From NCBI RefSeq assembly GCF_026151335.1, contig NZ_JAMQPP010000001.1: 64,000 bases of DNA; one strand, 5' to 3'. Position 1 is the stretch's first letter. The number at the start of each line of letters is the position of its first letter. This DNA is from Leptospira_A soteropolitanensis (GTDB lineage Bacteria > Spirochaetota > Leptospiria > Leptospirales > Leptospiraceae). The position numbers were made by a program, and so were the translations under genes. The notes below the pieces were generated by a model that saw nothing but the letters and a program-made list of their open reading frames with translations, searched no databases and was not told the DNA's origin. This document shows, one piece after another, positions 9,086 through 15,934 of this stretch.

Positions 9086-9586
9086 TCATCCTACTCTCTT
9101 ATAAAATGTTTCAGTTGCTTTTGCTTCTTCGCCGTCTGGTGAGATATTAAAAGCTGTTAGGGAAAATTCCTTATCACTGAGGAATTGAATCTCAGTTCGC
9201 CAACCCCAGAGGGTTTCCCCATATTCAGGGTTCCCATAAGATCCAGTCATAAAGAAACCGTTTCCTTTTACATCTCCACTCGATAACATGATTTGTGTTC
9301 CCATATGAAAACTATCAATCCAAGAGCTTGTGTATCTTTGGTAAGGAATATCAAATCCAATGATCATCTTACCTTCGAAGGGTTTACCTTCTAGGCTGCT
9401 GTGGTAATCCAGAGAAATAAACCGACCGCCGAACAAACTAGTGATGGTGACTTCCGAAGCCGATTCATCTGCTAAAACATCTTTTTCAAACCAGGTCTTT
9501 GTATTCCCTTTCCAGTGGCCAACGAGTTGTTGTAATTGTTTATGTGCACCTTCTTGTAAAGATGTCTCTAATTTGTTTGTTGTCAT
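9086..9586 (-). CDS. DUF1579 family protein
   Basis: A 166-residue cytoplasmic protein. The start LQQLVGHWKGNTKTWF, the middle GGRFISLDYHSSLEGKPFEG and the block IIGFDIPYQRYTSSWIDSF are typical of DUF1579, a lipocalin-like beta-barrel family often found in accessory or stress loci. It lies 47 bases downstream of the DHFR-like gene on the same strand, so the two may be co-transcribed. The function is unknown. Confidence 0.85.
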   Translation of the reverse strand: MTTNKLETSLQEGAHKQLQQLVGHWKGNTKTWFEKDVLADESASEVTITSLFGGRFISLDYHSSLEGKPFEGKMIIGFDIPYQRYTSSWIDSFHMGTQIMLSSGDVKGNGFFMTGSYGNPEYGETLWGWRTEIQFLSDKEFSLTAFNISPDGEEAKATETFYKRVG

Positions 9587-9633
9587 TGTAATATTTCCTT
9601 TTGGTTCCTTGTTCGTTAAATGAATTTGTAAGT

Positions 9634-10185
9634 TTATGGTATATAAGTAAGAATGACACCACCAGTTGAGAGTGGTTTTGTTTCGATGAGTTTTAATTCT
9701 TGGTTTGGAATTCCATCTAGGAAAAGATGTCTTCCTTTTCCTAAAAAAATAGGTGCAATGCAGATACGATATTCATCAAATAAACCTGCCTTCATGAATG
9801 AACCAGAGAGGATCCCACTTCCAAAGACAAACATATCCCCGCTTCCTTCTTTTTTTAATTTAGAAACTTCGCCAACAGCATCTTTGGTGATGGTGGTATT
9901 TTTCCAGTCGGCATTCATTAGAGTGGTGGAACAGGCTAGTTTTGGGAGTTCGTTCATAAATTTGGCAACTTCTCCCTCGTCTTCGGGAGCGCTGGTCCAA
10001 TAATCAGCCATACCTTGGTAAGTTTTGGCACCAAATACAAGCATGTCGGCAGAGCGAAGTTGGGTTAGACTAAACTCTTCGAGTTCTTTTCCCCAAATTA
10101 GTCCATGAAAACTTAAGTCCCAGTTTTTTTCCCCTTCGAAGTAACCGTCCAATGTGATCACATTCCACATAATTAGTTTTCTCAT
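9634..10185 (-). CDS. Dihydrofolate reductase-like (RibD C-terminal) family protein
   Basis: A 183-residue protein of the DHFR/RibD_C superfamily as seen in YyaP/YwjB-type proteins. It starts MRKLIMWNVITLDGYF, has DMLVFGAKTYQGMADYW for the substrate/NADPH side, DMFVFGSGILSGSF for the nucleotide-binding loop and APIFLGKGRHLF near the end. These proteins reduce unknown pterin- or pyrimidine-like substrates with NADPH. It is not a housekeeping folA by sequence. It probably forms a pair with the DUF1579 gene downstream. Confidence 0.88.
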   Translation of the reverse strand: MRKLIMWNVITLDGYFEGEKNWDLSFHGLIWGKELEEFSLTQLRSADMLVFGAKTYQGMADYWTSAPEDEGEVAKFMNELPKLACSTTLMNADWKNTTITKDAVGEVSKLKKEGSGDMFVFGSGILSGSFMKAGLFDEYRICIAPIFLGKGRHLFLDGIPNQELKLIETKPLSTGGVILTYIP

Positions 10186-10310
10186 GAGACTGTCTCCTAT
10201 CCAAAAAGAAATACCAAACGTATCTTATTGAGAGAACAGATTCTTTATTTTCATCAAGAGATTTATTTTTTAAATATAGTTTGTTTTGCGTTAAGGATAT
10301 GGAGGGCTTG

Positions 10311-10375
10311 GTCACCTGACATCGTTAGATGGCAGGTGACGGGAGCGTTAGCGGACCCCGGAGGAGCCTGGCCCT
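10311..10375 (+). repeat. Hairpin element and degenerate copy of the dispersed repeat
   Basis: GTCACCTG and CAGGTGAC form a perfect 8-bp inverted repeat (10311-10318 and 10333-10340) enclosing a second stem CATC-GTTA-GATG. The following GGGAGCGTTAGCGGA and GGAGGAGCCTGGCCC resemble the conserved blocks of the repeats at 741 and 28505. It lies in the 372-base divergent gap 10186-10557, in which I see no gene. Confidence 0.55.
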
Positions 10376-10557
10376 TTTCAGTTAGAAATCATTCTTTTTT
10401 GAATTGAATTGGGAACGCCCAATTTAACAAAATTCTCGCAACGGGTTTAAGTCCGATTCAATTTCAAAAACAGTAACGACTTCTAGAAGCAAGAAAACTT
10501 TTTACCTACAGTGGTTTATAATTAAGTTGTAGCCAGATATAATTATCATTTTATGTT

Positions 10558-11040
10558 ATGTGTATGAATTCAGAAATAATACAAGTTGATCAAAAAACGA
10601 TTGTTGGAATGAAATTAGAAATGTCTCTTTTGGAGAATCAAACGCCAGGCTTGTGGCAAAAATTTATGCCAAAATTAAATTCTATTTCAAATCGATTGGA
10701 CAATCATTTAATTTCAATGACGATTTATCCTTCTGATTATTTTCAAAATTTTAATCCATCTAACCGGTTTAAGAAATGGGCAGGCATCGAGGTAAGTAAA
10801 GCGGCGACTTTATTCGATGAATTGGAAATCATAAAAATTCCATCAGGTCTTTATGTTCGATTTTTGTATCAAGGTTTACCAAGTCAGGCTGGTCCCTTTT
10901 ACCAATCGATATTTCAAGAATGGCTACCAAAATCAGGATATAAGTTGGACAACCGGCCGCATTTTGAATTGATGGGAGACAAATACAAAAACAATGACCC
11001 TAGTTCGGAAGAGATGATTTATATACCGGTAATGAAGTGA
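10558..11040 (+). CDS. GyrI-like/AraC effector-binding domain protein
   Basis: A 160-residue single-domain protein with the pattern of the GyrI-like small-molecule binding domain: TIVGMKLEMSL at the start, KKWAGIEVSKAATLFDELEI in the middle, GLYVRFLYQGLPSQAGPFYQ, then PHFELMGDKYKNNDPSSEEM with the usual acidic pocket residues near the end. No DNA-binding domain is present, so it is a stand-alone member of the type found in YdeE proteins. ATG at 10558 was chosen; Met3 at 10564 is possible. An 18-base near-identical sequence occurs on both sides of the gene (10315 and 11065). Confidence 0.82.
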   Translation: MCMNSEIIQVDQKTIVGMKLEMSLLENQTPGLWQKFMPKLNSISNRLDNHLISMTIYPSDYFQNFNPSNRFKKWAGIEVSKAATLFDELEIIKIPSGLYVRFLYQGLPSQAGPFYQSIFQEWLPKSGYKLDNRPHFELMGDKYKNNDPSSEEMIYIPVMK

Positions 11041-11064
11041 CTTAAAAAGAGGCTGTTTAAAAAG

Positions 11065-11082
11065 CCTGTCATCGTTAGATGG
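11065..11082 (+). repeat. Second copy of an 18-base repeat flanking the GyrI-like gene
   Basis: CCTGTCATCGTTAGATGG differs by one base from CCTGACATCGTTAGATGG at 10315-10332. The two copies lie on either side of the gene at 10558. A weak hairpin AGGCT/AGCCT just before it may act as a terminator. Confidence 0.55.
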
Positions 11083-11187
11083 TTGGGTTAACATTGGCCC
11101 GCTTTGTGATTCAATCAAATGAACGGGATTTTGATAATAATACAATTTCTTGGTTGATCTAGAATGAAATTCTTCTAAAATTCGGAA

Positions 11188-11856
11188 ATGCGATTCTGGA
11201 TTTCGTTTAGCCTTTTTGTATTTCTGCATTGCACGCATCCAAAACTAGACAACCAAAGCGAATTTGGAACCGAATCTTTTTGGGAAAATCAGTTTCTCCT
11301 TTGTCTTACTGGTAAAATTTCTGACTGCCGAGAAACTGCCGTTCCGGTTTGCAAGAATTGTCGATTTTTTTCCACAAGTACAACCTATACAGGGGCACGT
11401 GGTGGAATCTCTGGTGCAGATGCCATTTGTATGAACGATCCTAAAAAACCAACTAGTCCTGCAAGAGCCGTTTTTAAAGCCTTTCTAGCGGACGATGTGA
11501 ACCGTATTGCATGTATTTCAAGCGATTGTTTAACGGGAGGGGCTTCCGAAAATAAAAATTGGATTTTAAAACCTAACACTTCTTACTATAGAGCAGTGGA
11601 TGGTGGGAATTTCGCTATAACAAATAGCGCAGGGATTTTCACTGCACATTTGCAACATGCGGAAAGTCCGACGATAACAACGCCAATCTTAACAGGTTTC
11701 AGTACAGGTTGGACCAGCGTGACGAATCATTGCAATCGTTGGTCGGATGGAACTGGCACATCAAACGCAGGCGTTGCCGCGAATAGTGTTAGCTTGCCCA
11801 ACCCCTCCATAGGGAATTGCAGTAGTGCTTCCATAATTTTTTGTGTGGAACAGTAG
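11188..11856 (+). CDS. DUF1554 lipoprotein
   Basis: A 222-residue protein with a short signal peptide and probable spirochaetal lipobox VFLHC (Cys15). The body is a DUF1554 domain, a collagenase NC10/endostatin-like fold common in Leptospira surface proteins: FFSTSTTYTGARGGISGADA, ARAVFKAFLADD, NWILKPNTSYYR, GWTSVTNHCNRWSDG and the final SASIIFCVEQ. Eight or more Cys in the body suggest disulphides in an exposed protein. The role is unknown. A hairpin terminator follows at 11864. Confidence 0.88.
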   Translation: MRFWISFSLFVFLHCTHPKLDNQSEFGTESFWENQFLLCLTGKISDCRETAVPVCKNCRFFSTSTTYTGARGGISGADAICMNDPKKPTSPARAVFKAFLADDVNRIACISSDCLTGGASENKNWILKPNTSYYRAVDGGNFAITNSAGIFTAHLQHAESPTITTPILTGFSTGWTSVTNHCNRWSDGTGTSNAGVAANSVSLPNPSIGNCSSASIIFCVEQ

Positions 11857-11863
11857 ACAATTT

Positions 11864-11909
11864 AATTCCAGAGGATTTAAGCCATATTCCTTCTAGAATT
11901 TTTTTAACC
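11864..11909 (+). terminator. Intrinsic terminator after the DUF1554 gene
   Basis: An imperfect stem AATTCCAGAGGA/TCCTTCTAGAATT is followed directly by a run of T. Confidence 0.55.
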
Positions 11910-11938
11910 AGAATCATAATGACCAACTAACTTGTATT

Positions 11939-12703
11939 TCAAGGTTTTTTAAAAATATTTTTTACGATTCCCGAGGCAGATATTCTTCCGAAAACGGTGG
12001 ATATGATCTCTGGATTCAAATGGAAATGAGTATTAGTTTTTTCCAGAGAAATTCCGATAGAATTGCCTTTATGCAGTAAGTCGATAAAATAAAATTCAAC
12101 AGCATCGAGTGACAGCACATAAATATTCGAATTTTGTTTATATAGGAGTAAATATTCCTGGTTTTGGGTTTTGTTAAGATCTGGTTGGAGTTTAGAATAT
12201 CTGTTTTTCCATATTGAATAAACTGAAAATTGATTATGAATTAGTTTTACTGTTTCTCCGAATTCGAAAACTGTATTTTCCAATTCAATGTGATTTTGGA
12301 GATTCGTAAAATCAAAACTTTTGTGTTCTTTTTTATGAAAACTGTCAGTAAATTCTAATTCAAATTCAGCTAAATCTTTTAGAAAAGGCAATTCAGGAAA
12401 TGATTCTACCAGAAAGTTGGGAAATGTTTTACCGTAGTCAGATAAATCATAAGATATATGATGATTTTTATTGATATAATTTTCTATAGTAATGTCGAAT
12501 GTCTGATCGCCTAATACGAATAATAATGAACCGAAATTATCATACATAACTTCTTTCATACGGAATAAATAAGCCTGTTTATAAACAGATGTTACCTCTG
12601 AGATAGACAAATTACCACATGGGGTGATTTGATTTTGAAACGGAAAATCTACATTGTACAATATGCTTTCAGAGTACAAACTCTGTAGTTCGTTTAGTTT
12701 CAT
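11939..12703 (-). CDS. bufC: DUF2063-like partner of the DUF692 enzyme (BufC/HvfC type)
   Basis: About 254 residues. The N-terminus LNELQSLYSESILYN, ISEVTSVYKQAYLFRMKEVM and DLSDYGKTFPNFLVES matches the DUF2063 pattern, a helical putative DNA- or peptide-recognition domain always found beside DUF692 genes. Family knowledge (MbnC, HvfC, BufC): it forms a complex with the DUF692 oxidase and helps present the precursor peptide. The ATG at 12703 lies inside the end of the DUF692 gene, with GTGGGA upstream; a GTG at 12715 is also possible. The overlap of about 35 bases implies coupled translation. The C-terminal half is less conserved by eye. Confidence 0.8.
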   Translation of the reverse strand: MKLNELQSLYSESILYNVDFPFQNQITPCGNLSISEVTSVYKQAYLFRMKEVMYDNFGSLLFVLGDQTFDITIENYINKNHHISYDLSDYGKTFPNFLVESFPELPFLKDLAEFELEFTDSFHKKEHKSFDFTNLQNHIELENTVFEFGETVKLIHNQFSVYSIWKNRYSKLQPDLNKTQNQEYLLLYKQNSNIYVLSLDAVEFYFIDLLHKGNSIGISLEKTNTHFHLNPEIISTVFGRISASGIVKNIFKKP

Positions 12704-13529
12704 TTTTGTTCCCACTTTTGGTGATCATTCGTAATTTGTTCAATTCTTCCTGTAATGTATGAAACTCAGGAACATTCTCATCCCATTCAATCATCATTGG
12801 GATATTTTTTGGAAGGAAGTCCAAAGATTTCTCTAATAGATTCCAAACTTCTGGATGCACTGGCTCTGCGTGAGTATCAAATAGAAAATTACCCATATCA
12901 GTAAACCCAGCTAAATGAATTTGAGCTATGCTGTTTTTAGGGATTGTTTTGATGAAATCTAATGGGTCGAATTGAAAGTTTTTTGCATTTACATAAATAT
13001 TATTTATGTCCAAAAGAATTAAGCACCCTGTCTTTTCAGTTAGTGATTTTAAGAATTCCGCTTCGTTCATTGTGGAGGATGTATAACTAAAGTATGCTGA
13101 GATATTTTCGATTGCAATTTTCCTTTGCAGTTCATTTTGAACATAATCAATATTATTTGCGATGATTTCTAAGGATTCTTCGTGGAAAGGAATTGGAATT
13201 AACTCATGTAATCTGGTTCCGTTCCAATCATTCCATGCCAAATGATCCGATACGAGAAATGGATCTACTCTTTTGATTAGTCGTTTTAAATTAAATAGGT
13301 AATTTGAATCGATCTTTTTGGAACTTCCCAACGACATACCAACACTGTGGCATGCGATGGGATAATCTATACGAATGGATTCTAATACAGACATAGGTCG
13401 TCCTTCAGTGTTCATATAATTTTCACTGATTACTTCAAACCAATCTATGTCTGTATTTGGTTTCTCTATTAGGTAAGGATAATGCTCTCGCCTGAGACCA
13501 ATACCGAATAAAGACTTATGATTATCCAA
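12669..13529 (-). CDS. bufB: DUF692 multinuclear iron oxidase (BufB/MbnB/HvfB type)
   Basis: A 286-residue TIM-barrel enzyme. The DUF692 blocks are in order: GIGLRREHYPYL, DWFEVISENYM, IACHSVGMSLGSS, LVSDHLAWN, IAIENISAYF, LLDINNIYVNA, IAQIHLAGF, DTHAEPVHPEVW and MMIEWDENVP. The conserved His, Asp, Glu and Asn residues in these blocks are the known iron ligands. Relatives use a multi-iron centre and oxygen to modify cysteines of a precursor peptide, to thiooxazole in bufferins or to oxazolone/thioamide in methanobactin. It starts 5 bases after the end of the Cys-rich precursor gene and overlaps the partner gene, so the three form one operon. The iron chemistry is inferred from family. Confidence 0.92.
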   Translation of the reverse strand: MDNHKSLFGIGLRREHYPYLIEKPNTDIDWFEVISENYMNTEGRPMSVLESIRIDYPIACHSVGMSLGSSKKIDSNYLFNLKRLIKRVDPFLVSDHLAWNDWNGTRLHELIPIPFHEESLEIIANNIDYVQNELQRKIAIENISAYFSYTSSTMNEAEFLKSLTEKTGCLILLDINNIYVNAKNFQFDPLDFIKTIPKNSIAQIHLAGFTDMGNFLFDTHAEPVHPEVWNLLEKSLDFLPKNIPMMIEWDENVPEFHTLQEELNKLRMITKSGNKNETKRTTEFVL

Positions 13530-13534
13530 TTATT

Positions 13535-13789
13535 TTACGTCTTAACGAATTTTCCGCCTTTTTCGGCACATTCTTTTTCAGACGTTCCTTTCCATCCTTG
13601 TCCTTTGCATGAATTTTTGCCTGCACAAGTATGTCCTTTGCCTCCGCAATCTCCGTGACCTTTGCAAGCATTGATACCGTGACATTCACCCTCTGCTTTT
13701 TCCGCCATTTGGGTTTTTGCACTCATACAAGATGTGAAAGTAAGTCCAGCGATTGCGGCACCTAAAAGTATCCCTGATTTGTAATTCAT
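13535..13789 (-). CDS. bufA: Bufferin-type Cys-rich metallophore precursor peptide
   Basis: An 84-residue exported peptide. Residues 1-20 form a signal sequence; the mature part has six Cys (36, 42, 48, 55, 61, 74) in Gly/Lys-rich surroundings such as ECHGINACKGHGDCGGKGH and GKNSCKGQGWKG. This CHG..ACKG pattern is that of bufferin precursors, peptides whose Cys are modified by DUF692 enzymes to bind copper in the periplasm. The sequence FTSC at 18-21 could also be a spirochaetal lipobox, giving a lipid-anchored peptide. A GAGGAG ribosome site lies 7 bases before the ATG, and a SigF-like promoter lies further upstream. Copper binding is inferred from the family. Confidence 0.85.
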   Translation of the reverse strand: MNYKSGILLGAAIAGLTFTSCMSAKTQMAEKAEGECHGINACKGHGDCGGKGHTCAGKNSCKGQGWKGTSEKECAEKGGKFVKT

Positions 13790-13819
13790 AATAAACTCCT
13801 CATTTGATTTGTATTTTCT

Positions 13820-13844
13820 TTCGTCTGAAAGTTGGAAAAGTTAC
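13820..13844 (-). promoter_or_regulatory. SigF-type ECF promoter for the bufferin operon
   Basis: Read on the minus strand: GTAAC (13844-13840), exactly 16 bases, then CGAA (13823-13820). This matches the -35 GTAACC and -10 CGAA elements described for SigF of Caulobacter. It lies about 31 bases before the bufferin start codon, which allows a short leader with the GAGGAG site. The divergent sigma gene is next to it. Confidence 0.65.
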
Positions 13845-13911
13845 ATCTGCGAAAAAAAAATGTTATTTATAATTAAATTGATTTATGAAGAGAACATTCG
13901 ATAGTTGAGGA

Positions 13912-14472
13912 GTGTTGAAACAATCCACGAATAGGATATCATCGGATGAATTATCCGGTTTGATGCGTTCTGCCCAAGAGGGAGATTCATTATCTTATCA
14001 GAAATTGTTGGAAGAAATTTGTGTAATTCTTAGACCACGATTAGCAGTAAAAATTTTTGATTCAGATGACAGAGAAGATGTGCTTCAGGAAATCTTAATA
14101 GCGGTCCATCTCTCTAAACATACTTTTCTACCTGAAAAATCTTTTTTACCGTGGTTGTCTACAATTGCAAATTATAAGATCATTGATTATATTCGAAAAA
14201 AGGAACGTAAGAAAAAAAGAGAATTCATCTTGTCCAATGAGTATTTGCCAGAGAAACAAAAAATAACTTTAGAAGATGACTCGAAAGAACGTATTGACGA
14301 AATTTTGGCTCATCTTTCAGAAAAACAGCGATTGATATTTCGGTTGCTTAAATTGGAGAAAATGTCTATTGCTGAAACTGCGAAAATTTTGTCCATGTCC
14401 CGGTCCGCAGTGAAAACGGCAGCACATAGAATTTATAAAATCATTCGACTTCGTCCAGGAGGCAATTTATGA
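13912..14472 (+). CDS. ECF sigma factor (SigF-like)
   Basis: A 186-residue sigma factor with region 2 (SDDREDVLQEILIAVHLS, then FLPWLSTIANYKIIDYIRK) and region 4 (LSEKQRLIFRLLKLEKMSI, ETAKILSMSRSAVKTAAHRI). It lacks long region 1 or 3. The following gene is an NrsF-like membrane anti-sigma factor overlapping by 4 bases (ATGA), the arrangement known for Caulobacter SigF-NrsF, which responds to copper and other metals. It faces the bufferin operon and probably drives it. The start is uncertain: GTG 13912 or TTG 13915 both lie too close to GAGGAG for an ideal spacing, and the first ATG is at 13963. Confidence 0.9.
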   Translation: MLKQSTNRISSDELSGLMRSAQEGDSLSYQKLLEEICVILRPRLAVKIFDSDDREDVLQEILIAVHLSKHTFLPEKSFLPWLSTIANYKIIDYIRKKERKKKREFILSNEYLPEKQKITLEDDSKERIDEILAHLSEKQRLIFRLLKLEKMSIAETAKILSMSRSAVKTAAHRIYKIIRLRPGGNL

Positions 14473-15113
14473 AAACTGAAGAATTAATTGATATCCTTAC
14501 ACAAGATAACAAAAAAATATCACCTCTAAAAAGTCCAGGGCATCGGTTTCTGGTTTGGACTTTAATTTCATTATTAAGTATGTTTGTGATTTTGTTTTTT
14601 TCGATTATCATTCGAGGGCAATATCATATTCCGCAAGTTTGGGAATCCAATCTTGCTTTAATCGCAGTTTTTCTTTCTTGTGGCATTGTTTTATTTAAAA
14701 GAAACATTCCGGGTCAACAGTCAAGATATGACTATCTAATTCACAATATAATTCTTGTTATTTGGTTCTGTTTTTTAGTTTTTTCCGTTTCAACTACAGA
14801 CAGGGGCTTATTTTCGTCTCTTTCTGAAGAGTTGAAAAACCACGGTTTGACTTGTGTTGAATTGATTCTTCTGATCACAATGATTCCTCTGGTTCTATTA
14901 AATTTTTATTTAAAAAATGGATTTGTCGAACCTTCTGTTTTATATCAATTATCAGTTTATGTTTTACCTTTTGCATTTGCTCAAATTGGAATTTCATTTT
15001 TATGTCCTAACGAAACTTCCACTCATATCCTTGCTTGGCATAATTTAGCTCTAATTCCATTTTATAGTCTTATTTCATTTTTGGGCTTTAAACTGATTCA
15101 AATTAAAGATTAA
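14469..15113 (+). CDS. NrsF/DUF1109-like membrane anti-sigma factor
   Basis: A 214-residue protein with about six transmembrane helices (for example FLVWTLISLLSMFVILFFSI near residue 30) and a short cytoplasmic N-terminus beginning MKTEELIDILTQDNKKISPL. This is the layout of DUF1109/NrsF anti-sigma factors, which hold ECF SigF at the membrane until a metal signal arrives. In the known family two conserved periplasmic Cys sense metal; here Cys occur near residues 76, 97, 126 and 178. The start codon overlaps the sigma stop codon, so the two are co-translated. The family call leans on topology and context. Confidence 0.75.
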   Translation: MKTEELIDILTQDNKKISPLKSPGHRFLVWTLISLLSMFVILFFSIIIRGQYHIPQVWESNLALIAVFLSCGIVLFKRNIPGQQSRYDYLIHNIILVIWFCFLVFSVSTTDRGLFSSLSEELKNHGLTCVELILLITMIPLVLLNFYLKNGFVEPSVLYQLSVYVLPFAFAQIGISFLCPNETSTHILAWHNLALIPFYSLISFLGFKLIQIKD

Positions 15114-15195
15114 AATTCTTAAAAAAATATGACACCTATTGATGAAAGATAATGATTCTGAGAATTTATCAACTTTTCATATTCTTTAGCATCAC

Positions 15196-15440
15196 AATGT
15201 GAAGTTACGCGAAAAGCGTGACAGAGAGGAATGTGTCGTAGGCAAGGCGAACGCGAGAAGCGAGTGCCGAAACTTTGGAGACGCCGGGAGTCGGCTTCCA
15301 CGGTTCTCCCATCCAGGTCGAACACGTTCCAGCCCGTCCCGCTCGAGGTCTCAGGCATCCTGCCTTCGACAGAAACAGCTTCACGCTCCTTATGGGTCGC
15401 TACTGTTTCTGACTCTCGCGGTCGTTCGACTCCCGTCGTA
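15196..15440. repeat. GC-rich repeat relic between the anti-sigma gene and tmRNA
   Basis: This stretch is clearly richer in G+C than its surroundings and holds no convincing gene; the reading frames through it are spurious. It contains a hairpin GTTACGC/GCGTGAC, a 9-bp inverted repeat CAGAAACAG/CTGTTTCTG (15370-15378 and 15403-15411), a copy of the tmRNA 3' end and an inverted copy of its T-arm part (GTTCGACTCCCG at 15424). It looks like the remains of an inserted element next to ssrA. Confidence 0.55.
15275..15293. repeat. Duplicated tmRNA 3' end (att-like 19-bp direct repeat)
   Basis: TTGGAGACGCCGGGAGTCG occurs here and again at 15488-15506, where it is the 3' end of the tmRNA gene. Copies of a tRNA or tmRNA 3' end on one side of the gene are typical att remnants of site-specific integrases. 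Confidence 0.65.
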
Positions 15441-15488
15441 AATTATTTGTTAAATGAGAATAAATTGAATTTTAGAGGTATGAAATCT

Positions 15489-15837
15489 TGGAGACGCCGG
15501 GAGTCGAACCCGGGTCCTATCATCCTCAAATGCAGCTTCTACACGTTTAGTTTGCAAATAAATTTCGGAAAGACTTACCCTACAAACGGGGGACTCATTC
15601 CTATCCTACTTAAAGTTCAATCCGGTTCGAAGCGGGCGACAAATCCGAAAGGTCCTTAGAGAGGTGTCGGTTTCTTGGCCACCTAAGGAAACAGCCAGTG
15701 AAACCGTAGAGCTTAAAATTAAGCTGCTAGAGCAAATTCGTTATTTGCAGTTATTGTTTTGAAGGTTTTTAAGAGGTCCCTCACCCCTACGTGCCACTGA
15801 ATCCAAGCCAACAACAGTCGAAACCAATGTCGTCCCC
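15489..15837 (-). ncRNA. ssrA: tmRNA (transfer-messenger RNA)
   Basis: A 349-nt gene. The 5' end GGGGACG pairs with 3' CGTCTCC, with a G-U pair at position 3, the alanine identity signal, and a genomically encoded CCA follows (TGG at 15489-15491 on the plus strand). The 3' part has the T-arm GGGTTCGACTCCCGG. The tag open frame near 15716-15745 reads GCA AAT AAC GAA TTT GCT CTA GCA GCT TAA, giving the proteolysis tag ANNEFALAA. The 5' domain begins GGGGACGACATTGGTTTCGA, the classical tmRNA D-loop region. It rescues stalled ribosomes with SmpB. Resume codon GCA is the best fit but is inferred. Confidence 0.95.
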
Positions 15838-15934
15838 AATTCTTAATACTTAGACGAGTAAAACACAGGACTGAGAAAGGAAAAGCAAAAAAGGTTGAAT
15901 TGGAGTTTTACTGTGCTGGAATGAAAGAATTCAT

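Noticed and set aside
10070..10315. An 81-codon open frame on the minus strand overlapping the DHFR-like gene
   Set aside because: It is out of frame with the clear enzyme gene and lacks any motif.
15119..15659. Open frames on both strands through the GC-rich block and tmRNA gene
   Set aside because: They run through the tmRNA gene and repeat-like sequence and have no family features.
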